NCBI RefSeq assembly: GCF_016907015.1
Contig: NZ_JAFBBE010000008.1
Location: 1 to 64,000 of the forward strand
Direction of reading: 5' to 3'
Origin: Oceanisphaera litoralis
Lineage (GTDB): Bacteria; Pseudomonadota; Gammaproteobacteria; Enterobacterales; Aeromonadaceae
Length of the DNA: 64,000 bases
In this document: one piece after another, positions 9,299 through 19,767 of the stretch
Position numbering within the stretch: the first letter of the stretch is position 1
Layout: each line of letters opens with the position of its first letter
Position numbers and translations under genes: made by a program
The notes under the pieces: generated by a model
The model's database searches: none
What the model saw: the letters and a program-made list of their open reading frames with translations, nothing else
What the model was told of the DNA's origin: nothing

Positions 9299-10849
9299 TT
9301 ATTTAAGACCCAGCCTTTTCATTAACCTGTGCAGGTTTCCCGGGTTGAGCTGAAGTTGCTTGGCCGTTGCGCTGAGCTTGTTATCCATTGCAAGGAAAGT
9401 CGTCTGAATCAGCTGGATCTGGAACTGTTCCACCGCTTCCTTCAGGCCGAGAGTCCGGTAGGCGGACAAATCCGGTTCAGCAGCCGTCGCTTCCGGGGTA
9501 AAGGTTTGAGATACATCGGCGGGCGTGAACCTGGAGAGGCTAAAATGCGAAGGCAGCAATAACAACTGTTCTTTGGGGTTGCTTGCCCTGGCAATAACGG
9601 ATGCCCGGTTTATTGCGTGCTCAAGCTCACGCACATTGCCCGGCCAGCTGTAATCCTGGAGCAGCGCCAGCGTGCGTGGATCCAGACTGATACTGTTGAC
9701 TCCCAGCTTTTGGGCGCAACGCTCCGCGCAAAAGCCGGCGAGTAGAATAACATCTTTTTCCCTGTCTCTGAGGGGCGGGACAAACAGCGGAAACACGCTC
9801 AGACGGTGGTAAAGATCGGCACGAAAAGCTCCCCTGGCCACTTCTTCATGCATTACCCGGTTGGTCGCGGCAACAATACGTACATTGACCTTGATATTCC
9901 GATCATCACCAACGCGCTGAATATCCCCATACTGTAATGCCCGTAATAATTTCGCCTGCAACGACAACGACAGCTCGCCGATTTCATCCAGAAACAGGGT
10001 GCCGTTGTCGGCCAGCTCAAACTTGCCTTTCCGATTGCTGATGGCACCGGTAAATGAGCCTTTTACGTGACCGAACAGCTCGCTCTCCGCCACAGAGTCG
10101 GGCAGTGCGGCACAGTTCAGGTACACCATGGGGGCCTCGCTACGACCGGACTGAGCATGAATCGCATTGGCAACCAGCTCCTTGCCGACCCCGGTCTCTC
10201 CCATGATCAGCACGGAGAGATCCGTATCGGCCACCGCGACAATATGGCGTTTCAGGTCGAGCATGGCCGATGACTGACCTATGATCTCTGCAGTCTGCGT
10301 GAGCCGGTCTGCGCGCTCCGGGGCTCCTATGCTGACAACATGTTCCAGCTTTTCCATCAGCAGGGCAGTATTCAGGCTGCTGGCCGCCAGGGCGCTGATG
10401 ACCCTTAAATCAGCATTCTTAAAGTGCTCAAACTGGGTGGGTTCAAAAGAGTCAATCGTCACGGCCCCAATCAAGCGATCTTCCTGAAAAAGTGGCAGGC
10501 CAATACAGGAATGCACCTTTAATTCAGCGTCGTGGTCGAGGATCAGTCCATCGTAGGGATCAGGCAGATCACTGTCGGAGGGAAAGCGGACAATATCCCC
10601 AGCCCGAGCAATGGCCTCCAGCCTGGGGTGCTGCTCCACAGCAAAGCGCCGCCCCATCACATCCTTGCTCAGGCCATTGATGGCCAGCGGAACAAACTGC
10701 TGATCGCGAAACTGCAGCAGGGCTGACGCATCGCAGTTCAGCGTATCCCGAATGGTCAGCAACAACCTGTCGAACCTGTCCTGGGCAGAAATGCCCGACG
10801 TAATATCCTGGGCAACCTGTACCCACTCTTTTCCGAGTTGCCCCACCAT
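9299..10849 (-). CDS. norR: Nitric oxide-responsive sigma-54 activator
   Basis: 516 residues. An N-terminal GAF domain (about 20-175) holds the mononuclear iron that senses NO; D-P-Y-D-G and H-S-C contain the expected ligand-region residues. The central AAA+ domain (about 195-430) has Walker A G-E-T-G-V-G-K-E and Walker B L-F-L-D-E-I-G. A C-terminal Fis-type helix-turn-helix ends the protein ([16 protein letters not shown]). The sigma-54 contact loop reads G-S-F-T-G-A rather than the usual G-A-F-T-G-A. In E. coli norR is divergent from norV; here it is downstream and convergent. One GT-N7-AC sequence (10913-10923) precedes it, but the consensus is too short for this to prove autoregulation. 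Confidence 0.93.
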   Translation of the reverse strand: MVGQLGKEWVQVAQDITSGISAQDRFDRLLLTIRDTLNCDASALLQFRDQQFVPLAINGLSKDVMGRRFAVEQHPRLEAIARAGDIVRFPSDSDLPDPYDGLILDHDAELKVHSCIGLPLFQEDRLIGAVTIDSFEPTQFEHFKNADLRVISALAASSLNTALLMEKLEHVVSIGAPERADRLTQTAEIIGQSSAMLDLKRHIVAVADTDLSVLIMGETGVGKELVANAIHAQSGRSEAPMVYLNCAALPDSVAESELFGHVKGSFTGAISNRKGKFELADNGTLFLDEIGELSLSLQAKLLRALQYGDIQRVGDDRNIKVNVRIVAATNRVMHEEVARGAFRADLYHRLSVFPLFVPPLRDREKDVILLAGFCAERCAQKLGVNSISLDPRTLALLQDYSWPGNVRELEHAINRASVIARASNPKEQLLLLPSHFSLSRFTPADVSQTFTPEATAAEPDLSAYRTLGLKEAVEQFQIQLIQTTFLAMDNKLSATAKQLQLNPGNLHRLMKRLGLK

Positions 10850-10966
10850 ACCTTCCCCCAGTCTCTGCCTGTATCACCCGCAAAACATTATCATAAAAAC
10901 AAAATATGTTTTGTCATTACAACAATAAAATGCAGCACGGTAGATTAGGGGCTGTTGACCCTAACA

Positions 10967-13207
10967 TCAGAAACTGAACAGGTTGCCGAAATACAGATAA
11001 ACACTGCTTTTATCTCCTTCGCCCTGGCCATAAGCCAGATACAAGGGACCCCAGTTGGTGTCCACACCGATGAAAACACTGGCTGCCATCAATGCCGACT
11101 CCCAACTGACCTCGGCGCCGGTATTCCAGACCCCGCCCCGTTCGAGCGAGCCCCCCAGATAGACCGGCGAGCGGAAGGCACCAAAATCGTTGTCAAACCA
11201 GCGGTAGTGATAAAGCAGGCCGCCAAAGCCGCTGTAGCGTCCGTTGAGCTGATCGCGCTGATAACCGGACAGATTGAACAGGCCGCCCAGGCTGCGGGCA
11301 AACACCGGCACTTCCTGTTCGGCACTGGAGCCCCCCAGGGCCAGCTTGCCGATAAAGGTATGGCGGTCACGCCGATAGGGCCTGAGTAATTCCAGCTCGT
11401 AATCCAGGCCTGTGATGCGCTCTCTGCCGCCGTCGACTTCCAGGCCGTTGCGATAGTAACCCAGCTGTATTTCCACCGCGGCGCCGCGGGTGGGGAAAAA
11501 GACGTTATCCAGGGTGTCGTAACCGAAGCGCAGATAGGGGCCGACCGAGTCGACTTTCAGCCGCCTGTCGATATTGCGCGCCTCTATGTCTCCCAGCAGC
11601 CCCTGCACGCCGAACGCCAGCTCGCTCCAGGGGCGCAGGTTGTAGCCCAGCTCTGTGTTCAGGCGCCAGGTCGTATAATCGAACTCCAGGTTGGTCAGTG
11701 GCCGGAACAGCTCGGCCTGAGGTTCGTCAGGCTCGAAGAAGAAATTGCGGCGCCGCTGTTCATACTCACCACGCAATTTCCAGAACGCATCGTAGTCGGT
11801 CACTATCGGGGTATAGATCTCGGACGCCAGCCGCTTGTTGCTGCCGAAGGTGGTCTCCAGCAGCCATTCGCCACCCAGCATGTTGACATTGGTGCGCCGG
11901 AACTGGGCACCGATTTCATAATTGGAGCGATTGGAGAAGTCGTCTTCCAGCGCAAACTTCAGATCGACAAAGCCCGGCCCCCAGCCCTTTTCGCTGGTCT
12001 GCACCCTCAGCAGCTGCTCGCCCTCCTCTTCTTCGATGCGATAACTGACCCGTTCGAAGGCATCCAGGGCGTAGAGCCGGCGCACCCCGTCTTCCAGATC
12101 CTTCGTCTGATGGAACCGGCCCGGCACCACCCCCAGCACATCGCGCACCACCTTATCGCTGAGCCTGGAGCGATTGACGACTTCGATCCGGTCAAGATAG
12201 ACGGCGTCGGCGCGTTGCAACTTCGCCCGTCGGTCGAGCTTGTCGGACTGGTAGGCGTAATAATCCGCTTCGCTCAGCGCCAGCCCCTGCAACCGGGGCA
12301 GCAAGGCAAGCGCCGCCGCTTCTCCCCGACGGATGGCCTCGGGCATCAGCGCGAAATCGCCGACGCCGATGCCCTCGATGGCCGGGGTGATCAGAATGTC
12401 ATCCGCCGACATCAGGGCAATCTGGCGTTCGGTGCTGGAACGGGTCAAATAGTTGGTGAGCTGGCTGATCATGGCCAGGGCGCCATCCAGTTGTTGCCGG
12501 GACAGCATGGCATCGCCGATATCCACCGCGATAATGATATCGGCGCCCAGCGAACGCGCCACGTCCACCGGCATGTTGTTGACCACGCCGCCATCGGCCA
12601 GCAAATGCTCGTCGATTTCCACCGGCTGCAAGACCCCGGGCACCGACATGGAAGCCTGCATCGCCGTCGCCAGGTTCCCCTCTTTCAATACCACTGGGGT
12701 CACGGTTTCCATGTTAGTGGCCACGGCGCGGAACGGGATGGGCAAGTCGTCGAAGCTGTCCAGTCCCGGCAGGTTGAGGGTGCTCTTTCGCAGCAGCGCG
12801 CCCATGGCCTGGCCCTGAAAGAAGCCATCGGGCAGGCTCAGCCGCCAGTGCTCGTCGATGCCGATATCGGTACGCAGCAAAAACTCGTCGTTCTGGCGCT
12901 TGCGCCGGAGCGACAGCTGGTCCCGCCCCACCTTGTCCTGATAACCCTGATTCCAGTCAAGCGCCAGCAATTGCCGCTCCAGCTCGGTGGCATCCAGCCC
13001 CAGGGCATACATGCCGGCCACATAGGCCCCCATGCTGGTGCCGGTGACGATATCCACCGGAATACGGTGCTGTTCCAGCACCCGGATCACACCCACATGA
13101 GCCGCCCCCTTGGCACCGCCGCCGCTCAATACCAGGGCGATTTTCGGGCGTTCTGCATGGGCCGGCAGAGACAGCAACAGGGTCAGCAGAAAAAGAGAAG
13201 GGCGCAT
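10967..13207 (-). CDS. Patatin-like phospholipase with C-terminal BamA-type barrel (PlpD-like, type Vd)
   Basis: 746 residues. A signal peptide (1-18, ending A-H-A) is followed by a patatin lipase domain (about 22-330): oxyanion loop G-G-G-A-K-G, nucleophile elbow G-T-S-M-G and the dyad Asp in A-D-G-G-V-V-N-N. One POTRA-like segment (about 340-400) leads to a beta-barrel (about 410-746) ending Y-F-G-N-L-F-S-F with the terminal Phe recognised by the Bam complex. The build matches Pseudomonas PlpD, in which the barrel exports or displays its own phospholipase domain; substrate unknown. It sits next to the nor cluster, and its 3' end is duplicated in decayed form at 6174-6285. Confidence 0.9.
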   Translation of the reverse strand: MRPSLFLLTLLLSLPAHAERPKIALVLSGGGAKGAAHVGVIRVLEQHRIPVDIVTGTSMGAYVAGMYALGLDATELERQLLALDWNQGYQDKVGRDQLSLRRKRQNDEFLLRTDIGIDEHWRLSLPDGFFQGQAMGALLRKSTLNLPGLDSFDDLPIPFRAVATNMETVTPVVLKEGNLATAMQASMSVPGVLQPVEIDEHLLADGGVVNNMPVDVARSLGADIIIAVDIGDAMLSRQQLDGALAMISQLTNYLTRSSTERQIALMSADDILITPAIEGIGVGDFALMPEAIRRGEAAALALLPRLQGLALSEADYYAYQSDKLDRRAKLQRADAVYLDRIEVVNRSRLSDKVVRDVLGVVPGRFHQTKDLEDGVRRLYALDAFERVSYRIEEEEGEQLLRVQTSEKGWGPGFVDLKFALEDDFSNRSNYEIGAQFRRTNVNMLGGEWLLETTFGSNKRLASEIYTPIVTDYDAFWKLRGEYEQRRRNFFFEPDEPQAELFRPLTNLEFDYTTWRLNTELGYNLRPWSELAFGVQGLLGDIEARNIDRRLKVDSVGPYLRFGYDTLDNVFFPTRGAAVEIQLGYYRNGLEVDGGRERITGLDYELELLRPYRRDRHTFIGKLALGGSSAEQEVPVFARSLGGLFNLSGYQRDQLNGRYSGFGGLLYHYRWFDNDFGAFRSPVYLGGSLERGGVWNTGAEVSWESALMAASVFIGVDTNWGPLYLAYGQGEGDKSSVYLYFGNLFSF

Positions 13208-13333
13208 GGCGGTTCGGCGGTGGCAGGGAAAATGATGTTCGCATTGTAGGCTGTCAGGCCGAAAATGGGGAGATCAGGTAACACCGGTGAAGACAGGTAT
13301 CGGCATGCTGAACCCGCTCCAGGTTCAGTGTAT

Positions 13334-13440
13334 TGTCACTCCGGGCTTGCCCCGGAGTCCATGGCATGGAGCACAGTCTTTGCTCTTTGCTGAAGTACAC
13401 TGCCATCCGCAGAAAGATCCTGACTTTCGTCAGGATGACG
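13334..13440. repeat. Intergenic palindromes between patatin-like gene and lpdA
   Basis: The 13208-13548 gap carries no gene I can support. It contains two hairpins: actccgggcttgccccggagt near 13337-13357 and tcctgactttcgtcagga near 13419-13436. They are followed by ordinary sequence and the lpdA terminator. Such hairpins with a gtcactccgggc...ccggagtccatgg wording are common dispersed intergenic repeats in proteobacteria (general recollection, not searched). Confidence 0.5.
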
Positions 13441-13500
13441 GCCTGAACACATGGTTCTACCTGCAGGCACCACGTCAGTTGGCGCAAACCCACCAACAAA

Positions 13501-13525
13501 AACGCCCGGGCGTGGGCCGGGCGTT
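13501..13525 (-). terminator. Terminator of the pdhR-ace-lpd operon
   Basis: On the minus strand a 9-bp GC-rich stem (aacgcccgg / ccgggcgtt) is followed by TTTTTGTT, about 25 bases beyond the lpdA stop codon. Confidence 0.88.
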
Positions 13526-13548
13526 TCATTAACCAACAAGAGAGAAGC

Positions 13549-14979
13549 TTACTTCTTTTTCTTCCTGGCCTTGGCGTTTGGCATATCGGTGATGGAGCCT
13601 TCGAATACTTCGGCCGCCATGCCCACGGACTCGTGCAGCGTCGGGTGAGCGTGAATGGTCAGCGCGATATCTTCGGCGTCGGCACCCATTTCGATGGCCA
13701 GACCGATTTCACCCAGCAGCTCGCCGGCGTTGGTACCTATGGTGGCACCGCCCAGAACACGATGAGTGTCTTTGTCGAAAATCATCTTGGTCATGCCGTA
13801 GGAGGAGTCGGAGGCGATGGCGCGACCGGAAGCCGCCCAGGGGAAGCTGGCCACTTCATAGTTCAGGCCTTGTTCCTTCGCTTCTTTCTCGGTGACACCC
13901 ACCCAGGCAACTTCCGGCTCGGTATAGGCGATGGACGGAATCACCTTGGGATCGAAGTAGTGCTTCATGCCGGCGATGACTTCGGCCGCCACGTGGCCTT
14001 CGTGCACCCCCTTGTGGGCCAGCATCGGCTGACCGACGATGTCGCCGATCGCATAGATGTGCTGCACATTGGTACGCAGCTGCTTGTCGACCTTGATGAA
14101 GCCACGCTCGTCCACGTTGACACCGGCTTTTTCGGCATCCAGCGACTTGCCGTTCGGGCTGCGACCAATGGCCACCAGCACCGCATCGTAAACGAAGGTC
14201 TTGCTCTCGCCTTTCTTGTCTTCCATGGTCACATGAATGCCGTCATCTTTGGCATCAACGGCGGTCACCTTGGTTTCCAGCATCAGGTTGAACTTGTTCT
14301 TCACCTGCCTGGTATAGATCTTGATAAGATCCTTGTCGGCGGCCGGAATAACCTGGTCAAACATTTCGACCACGTCAATCTTGGAACCCAGTGAGTAATA
14401 GACGGTTCCCATTTCCAGGCCGATGATACCGCCGCCCATGACCAGCAGCTTCTCGGGCACTTCTTTCAGTTCCAGCGCGTCGGTAGAGTCCCAGATGCGG
14501 GGGTCTTCATGCGGAATGAACGGCAGCTTGATAGGACGAGAGCCGGCGGCGATGATGGCGTTGTCGAAGTTGATGGTGGTGTTGCCACCCTCGCCTTCCA
14601 CCACCATGGTGTTGGCACCGGTGAACTTGGCCAGGCCGTTCACGACCTTGACCTTGCGCATCTTGGCCATGCCACCCAGACCCTGGGTCAGCTGACCGAT
14701 CACTTTTTCTTTATGTGCGCGAACCTGGTCCAGATCGATCTTGGGCTCGCCAAACGTCACGCCATGGCTGGCCATCATCTTGGATTCTTCGATGACCTTG
14801 GCGATGTGCAGCAACGCCTTGGAAGGAATACAGCCAACGTTCAGACAAACGCCGCCCAGGGTTGAGTAACGCTCAACGATTACGGTTTCCAGACCCAGAT
14901 CGGCAGCACGGAAAGCGGCAGAATAGCCGGCAGGGCCCGCGCCCAATACCACAACCTGAGCTTTGACTTCTTGACTCAT
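13549..14979 (-). CDS. lpdA: Dihydrolipoyl dehydrogenase (E3)
   Basis: 476 residues. This FAD enzyme reoxidises dihydrolipoamide of the pyruvate and 2-oxoglutarate dehydrogenase complexes with NAD+. The redox disulfide is in G-G-V-C-L-N-V-G-C-I-P-S-K (about residues 40-52), the FAD motif G-A-G-P-A-G-Y at the N-terminus, the NAD motif G-G-G-I-I-G-L-E near 182, and the catalytic H-x4-E dyad in H-A-H-P-T-L-H-E-S near the C-terminus. It ends with a Lys-rich tail like the E. coli protein. It follows aceF after 163 bases that include a terminator, so it may also have its own promoter, as in E. coli. Confidence 0.97.
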   Translation of the reverse strand: MSQEVKAQVVVLGAGPAGYSAAFRAADLGLETVIVERYSTLGGVCLNVGCIPSKALLHIAKVIEESKMMASHGVTFGEPKIDLDQVRAHKEKVIGQLTQGLGGMAKMRKVKVVNGLAKFTGANTMVVEGEGGNTTINFDNAIIAAGSRPIKLPFIPHEDPRIWDSTDALELKEVPEKLLVMGGGIIGLEMGTVYYSLGSKIDVVEMFDQVIPAADKDLIKIYTRQVKNKFNLMLETKVTAVDAKDDGIHVTMEDKKGESKTFVYDAVLVAIGRSPNGKSLDAEKAGVNVDERGFIKVDKQLRTNVQHIYAIGDIVGQPMLAHKGVHEGHVAAEVIAGMKHYFDPKVIPSIAYTEPEVAWVGVTEKEAKEQGLNYEVASFPWAASGRAIASDSSYGMTKMIFDKDTHRVLGGATIGTNAGELLGEIGLAIEMGADAEDIALTIHAHPTLHESVGMAAEVFEGSITDMPNAKARKKKK

Positions 14980-15114
14980 GGTGACCTCTATTATGATTAT
15001 TAGCTCCGTTCAAGCAATGATCGAACAAGGACCGCTGAAAAGCCCGGACTCGATATGACCACTACAGGTTAAACGGGCCAAAGTTTACTGCTCTGTTATA
15101 GAAAAGAAAGTAAA

Positions 15115-15136
15115 AAGGCAGGCGAATGCCTGCCTT
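15115..15136 (-). terminator. Terminator or attenuating hairpin between aceF and lpdA
   Basis: On the minus strand a 9-bp stem (aaggcaggc / gcctgcctt) with a four-base loop is followed by TTTTTACTTTC, immediately after the aceF stop. It probably sets the ratio of aceEF to lpdA transcripts (inference). Confidence 0.85.
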
Positions 15137-15142
15137 GTCACA

Positions 15143-17035
15143 TTAAAGGGCTAAACGACGAAGGTCGCTCAAGACACCACTCATCATGGTGATGAAACGA
15201 GCACCGTCGGCGCCGTCGATCACCCTGTGGTCGTAGGAGAGAGCCAGCGGCTGCATCAGCCGGGGTTCGAACTCCTTGCCGTTCCACACCGGCTTGATGC
15301 TGGACTTGGACACACCCAGAATGGCCACTTCCGGCGCATTCACGATAGGCGTGAACTGGGTGCCACCGATACCGCCCAGAGACGAGATGGTGAAACAGCC
15401 ACCCTGCATGTCGGCAGCAGTCAGCTTGCCGGCCCGGGCCTTCTTGGAGATTTCGCCCAGCTCCAGCGCCAGCTCGCGAATGCCTTTCTTGTTCACATCG
15501 CGGACCACGGGAACCACCAGACCGTTGGGGGTATCCACCGCCACACCGATATGCACGTACTTCTTCATGATCAAAGACTGCTCGTCTTGTGACAGGGAAG
15601 AGCAGAACTTGGGATAGGCTTCCAGCGCCTTGGCAGCGGCCTTCATAATGAAGATCAGCGGGGAGATCTTGTAACCCAGCTTCTGCTTGTCGGCAATGGC
15701 GTTTTCTTGCTTGCGGAAGGCTTCCAGCTCGGTGATGTCGGTTTCGTCAAACTGGGTCACATGGGGGATTTTCACCCAGTTGCGGTGCAGGTTGGGACCG
15801 GAGATCTTCTGAATCCGCGTCATGGCCACTTCTTCGACTTCACCGAACTTGGCGAAATCGACCTTGGGCCAGGCCAGCACGGCCATGCCGCCGCCGGCAA
15901 CGGCGACACCGGCGGGTTGCGCGGCAACCTGCTTGATGATGCCCTTGACGTAGGTCTGCACGTCTTCCTTCAGGATGCGGCTCTTGGGACCGGTAGCGGA
16001 CACCTTGGACAGGTCGACACCGAATTCCCGGGCCAGACGACGCACCACAGGGGTGGCGTGCACATAGGCGTTGTTCTCAACGAACTCGGCCTTGGCAGCA
16101 GGCGCAGCGGCCGGGGCGGCGGCAGGCGCGGCTTTGGCTGCGTCGGCCTTGGCAGCCGGAGCAGCAGCAGGGGCAGCAGGGGCCGGAGCCGGCGCGGCAC
16201 CCGCCACTTCAAACACCATCACCAGAGAGCCGGTAGACACCTTGTCACCGGTGGCGATCTTGATTTCCTTCACCACGCCGGCGAAGGGCGCAGGCACTTC
16301 CATGGAGGCCTTGTCGCCTTCAACGGTGAGGATGGACTGCTCGGCTTCCACCTTGTCGCCGACCGCGACCATCACCTCGGTGACTTCCACTTCGTCACCA
16401 CCGATGTCGGGCACGTTAACGTCTTTGGCGGCGGCCGCAGCGGGAGCGGCAGGTGCTGCTGCCGGGGCTGACGCCGCAGGGGCTGCCGGAGCCGCCTCAC
16501 CGGCCACTTCGAAGACCATGATCAGCGAGCCGGTGTTGACCTTGTCGCCCACGGCAATCTTGATTTCGGCTACCTTGCCGCCGAAGGGCGCAGGCACTTC
16601 CATCGAGGCCTTGTCGCCTTCCACGGTGAGCAGGGTCTGCTCTTCGGTGACGGTGTCACCCACGGCCACGGCGATTTCGGTGACTTCCACCTCATCACCG
16701 CCGATGTCCGGCACCTGTACTTCTTTCAGGGCCGACGCGGCCGCAGGGGCCGCTGCCGGGGCAGAGGCAGCAGGAGCAGCCTCGGCCGGGGCGGCGGCGC
16801 CGCCCTCTGCTTCGAATACCATGACCAGCGAGCCGGTGTTGACCTTGTCGCCCACGGCAATTTTGATTTCCTTGACCACGCCGGCGGCGGGGGCAGGGAC
16901 TTCCATGGAGGCCTTGTCACCTTCCACGGCGAGGATGGACTGCTCTTCCTCGACCTTGTCGCCGACGGCCACCAGGATCTCGGTTACTTCAACCTCATCT
17001 GCGCCGATATCCGGCACCAGAATATCTTTAGACAT
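15143..17035 (-). CDS. aceF: Pyruvate dehydrogenase E2, dihydrolipoyllysine acetyltransferase
   Basis: 630 residues. It forms the core of the pyruvate dehydrogenase complex and transfers acetyl groups from lipoyl-lysine to CoA. Three lipoyl domains (about 1-75, 105-180, 210-285) each carry the lipoylated Lys in [10 protein letters not shown] and are joined by Ala/Pro linkers. The E1/E3-binding domain (about 330-370, [10 protein letters not shown]) and the catalytic domain with D-H-R-V-I-D-G near the C-terminus follow. Eleven bases separate it from aceE. The near-identical lipoyl repeats make it prone to recombination between repeats. Confidence 0.97.
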   Translation of the reverse strand: MSKDILVPDIGADEVEVTEILVAVGDKVEEEQSILAVEGDKASMEVPAPAAGVVKEIKIAVGDKVNTGSLVMVFEAEGGAAAPAEAAPAASAPAAAPAAASALKEVQVPDIGGDEVEVTEIAVAVGDTVTEEQTLLTVEGDKASMEVPAPFGGKVAEIKIAVGDKVNTGSLIMVFEVAGEAAPAAPAASAPAAAPAAPAAAAAKDVNVPDIGGDEVEVTEVMVAVGDKVEAEQSILTVEGDKASMEVPAPFAGVVKEIKIATGDKVSTGSLVMVFEVAGAAPAPAPAAPAAAPAAKADAAKAAPAAAPAAAPAAKAEFVENNAYVHATPVVRRLAREFGVDLSKVSATGPKSRILKEDVQTYVKGIIKQVAAQPAGVAVAGGGMAVLAWPKVDFAKFGEVEEVAMTRIQKISGPNLHRNWVKIPHVTQFDETDITELEAFRKQENAIADKQKLGYKISPLIFIMKAAAKALEAYPKFCSSLSQDEQSLIMKKYVHIGVAVDTPNGLVVPVVRDVNKKGIRELALELGEISKKARAGKLTAADMQGGCFTISSLGGIGGTQFTPIVNAPEVAILGVSKSSIKPVWNGKEFEPRLMQPLALSYDHRVIDGADGARFITMMSGVLSDLRRLAL

Positions 17036-17045
17036 GTATTACCCC

Positions 17046-19706
17046 TTATGCGTACAGCGGGTTGATTTTGTCGGCGTCAATGCCGTATTTGATGATGGCG
17101 TCAGCCACAAGCTGCTTGTCTACGGTGCCTTGCTTGGCCAGTTCGGTCAGGGCGGCAATCACCACATAGTGCTTGTTGACTTCGAAATGACGACGCAGGT
17201 TTTCACGGCTGTCGGAGCGGCCGAAACCATCGGTACCCAGTACCTTGTAGCTGGCGGACGGCATGAAGGCACGAACCTGATCGGCATAGTTCTTCATGTA
17301 GTCGGTGGCGGCAATGGCGGGCGCTTCACCCATGACCTGGGCAATGTAAGGCACGCGCGGCTCGGCCGTCGGGTGCAGCATGTTCCAGCGCTCACAGTCC
17401 TGACCGTCACGGGTCAGTTCGTTGAACGAAGGCACGCTGAACACGTCGGAGCCGATGCCGTACTCTTCGGACAGGATCCGGGCCGCTTCACGCACGTCGT
17501 TCAGAATGGTACCCGAGCCCATCAGCTGAACCTGACCTTTGTCGCCGGCCACGGTATCCAGCTTGTAGATACCCTTGCGGATGCCTTCCTCGGCACCTTC
17601 CGGCATGGCAGGCTGATGGTAGTTCTCGTTCAGGGTGGTGATGTAGTAGTAGATGTTTTCCGGCTTGTCGCCGTACATGCGACGCAGACCGTCCTGTACG
17701 ATAACCGCCACTTCGTACATATAGGTCGGATCGTAGCTGATGCAGTTGGGGATCACGTTGGCCTGAATGTGGCTGTGACCATCCTCGTGCTGCAGACCTT
17801 CACCGTTCAGGGTGGTACGTCCGGACGTACCGCCGATCATGAAGCCGCGAGCCTGTTGGTCACCGGCCAACCAGCACAAGTCACCCACCCGCTGGAAACC
17901 GAACATCGAGTAGTAGATGTAGAACGGAATCATCGGGAAGTCGTTGGTGCTGTAGGAGGTGGCGGCGGCCAGCCAGGACGAAGTGGCACCCAGCTCGTTG
18001 ATACCTTCCTGCAGTACCTGACCCTTGATGTCTTCCTTGTAGTAGGCCACCTGCTCGCGGTCTTGCGGAGTATATTGCTGACCGCTGGGGCTGTAGATAC
18101 CAATCTGGCGGAACAGACCTTCCATACCGAAGGTACGGGCTTCATCGGCCAGAATCGGTACTATGCGCTCACCGATGGACTTGTTCTTGAGCATGATGTT
18201 CAGGGCGCGCACGAAGGCCATGGTGGTGGACACTTCACGCTTCTGCTCTTCCAGCAACGGCTGGAACTCGGCCAGCGCGGGGATCTGCAGCTTGTCGGTG
18301 GTCTGCTCCAGGCGAGTCGGCACATAGCCTTTCAGCGCCTGGCGACGGGCATGCAGATATTCGTGCTCGCGCGTGCCTTCCTTAATCTCGATGTAGGGCA
18401 GGTTCGGCAGCTCTTCGTCGCTCACTTCGATGTTGAAGCGATCGCGGAAGTGCTTGATCGAAGACATGTCCATCTTCTTGACCTGGTGGGCAATGTTCTT
18501 GCCTTCGGCCGCGTCACCCATGCCGTAACCCTTGATGGTCTTGGCCAGAATAACGGTCGGCTTGCCCTTGGTATCGGCGGCATTCTTGTAGGCGGCGAAC
18601 ATCTTGGCCGGATCGTGACCACCCCGGTTGAGGGCGAAGATTTCTTCGTCGGACATGTCCTTGACCAGCTCGGCGGTCTCGGGATATTTGCCGAAGAAGT
18701 GCTCGCGCACATAGGCGCCGTCTTTGGACTTGAAGGTCTGGTAGTCACCGTCAACGGTTTCGTTCATCAGCTGAACCAGCTTGCCGCTCTTGTCCTTGGC
18801 GATCAGCTCGTCCCAGCGACGACCCCAGATCACCTTGACCACGTTCCAGCCGGCACCGTTGAAGATACCGTCCAGCTCGTCGATGATCTTGCCGTTACCG
18901 ATAACGGGACCGTCCAGACGCTGCAGGTTACAGTTGATGACGAAGCACAGGTTGTCCAGCTTCTCGCGCGCGGCAATGGTGATGGCACCCTTGGATTCCG
19001 GCTCGTCCATCTCGCCGTCGCCCAGATAGGCGTATACGCGCTGCTCGGAGCAGTCTTTCAGGCCACGGTTGGTCAGGTACTTGAGGAAACGTGCCTGATA
19101 GATGGCGTTGATCGGACCCAGACCCATGGAGACGGTCGGGAACTGCCAGAAATCGGGCATCAGCTTGGGATGCGGGTAGGACGGAATACCCTTGCCGTCT
19201 ACTTCCTGACGGAACATGTCCAGCTGGGCGGCGGTCAGACGACCTTCGGCAAAGGCGCGGGCATAGATGCCGGGCGAGATATGGCCCTGGAAGAACACCA
19301 GATCGCCGCCGTCTTTTTCGTTACGGGCGCGATAGAAATGGTTGAACGCCACTTCGTACATGGTGGCACTGGAAGAGAAGGAAGACATGTGTCCACCCAG
19401 ATCCAGATCTTTCTTGGAGCCACGCAGTACTATCATCACCGAGTTCCAGCGGATAATGGCGCGGATACGACGCTCCAGATCCCAGTTACCCGGGTATTCG
19501 GGCTCGTCTTCAGACTTGATGCTGTTGACGTAGTCTGCGTGGGCATTTCTGGCCACAGCCACCCCGGACTTGATGGCTTTGGTGGTGAGACGCTCATAAA
19601 TATACTGGGCGCGCTCGGGTCCTTCTTGACGGATCAACGACTCGAGAGCATCCAACCACTCTTGAGTTTCTATTGAATCCACATCATTGTTCAGGATATC
19701 AGACAT
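17046..19706 (-). CDS. aceE: Pyruvate dehydrogenase E1, homodimeric type
   Basis: 886 residues, one short of E. coli AceE. It decarboxylates pyruvate with thiamine diphosphate and reductively acetylates the lipoyl groups of AceF. The thiamine diphosphate/Mg motif runs from G-D-G-E-M-D-E to C-N-L-Q-R-L-D-G-P-V (about residues 228-265). The start ATG-TCT-GAT matches the E. coli beginning M-S-E. It is the second gene of the pdhR operon, 61 bases after pdhR, and is therefore expected to respond to pyruvate through PdhR. Confidence 0.98.
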   Translation of the reverse strand: MSDILNNDVDSIETQEWLDALESLIRQEGPERAQYIYERLTTKAIKSGVAVARNAHADYVNSIKSEDEPEYPGNWDLERRIRAIIRWNSVMIVLRGSKKDLDLGGHMSSFSSSATMYEVAFNHFYRARNEKDGGDLVFFQGHISPGIYARAFAEGRLTAAQLDMFRQEVDGKGIPSYPHPKLMPDFWQFPTVSMGLGPINAIYQARFLKYLTNRGLKDCSEQRVYAYLGDGEMDEPESKGAITIAAREKLDNLCFVINCNLQRLDGPVIGNGKIIDELDGIFNGAGWNVVKVIWGRRWDELIAKDKSGKLVQLMNETVDGDYQTFKSKDGAYVREHFFGKYPETAELVKDMSDEEIFALNRGGHDPAKMFAAYKNAADTKGKPTVILAKTIKGYGMGDAAEGKNIAHQVKKMDMSSIKHFRDRFNIEVSDEELPNLPYIEIKEGTREHEYLHARRQALKGYVPTRLEQTTDKLQIPALAEFQPLLEEQKREVSTTMAFVRALNIMLKNKSIGERIVPILADEARTFGMEGLFRQIGIYSPSGQQYTPQDREQVAYYKEDIKGQVLQEGINELGATSSWLAAATSYSTNDFPMIPFYIYYSMFGFQRVGDLCWLAGDQQARGFMIGGTSGRTTLNGEGLQHEDGHSHIQANVIPNCISYDPTYMYEVAVIVQDGLRRMYGDKPENIYYYITTLNENYHQPAMPEGAEEGIRKGIYKLDTVAGDKGQVQLMGSGTILNDVREAARILSEEYGIGSDVFSVPSFNELTRDGQDCERWNMLHPTAEPRVPYIAQVMGEAPAIAATDYMKNYADQVRAFMPSASYKVLGTDGFGRSDSRENLRRHFEVNKHYVVIAALTELAKQGTVDKQLVADAIIKYGIDADKINPLYA

Positions 19707-19767
19707 GGCTGTTTCCTATCTCGTTTGGGGCACCTGCCCATGGGTTTCGTCGTTGCCGAAGGCATCA

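Noticed and set aside
16071-19676. 1201-residue open frame on the plus strand
   Set aside because: Antisense to aceF and aceE; Ala/Gly-rich artefact mirroring the lipoyl domains.
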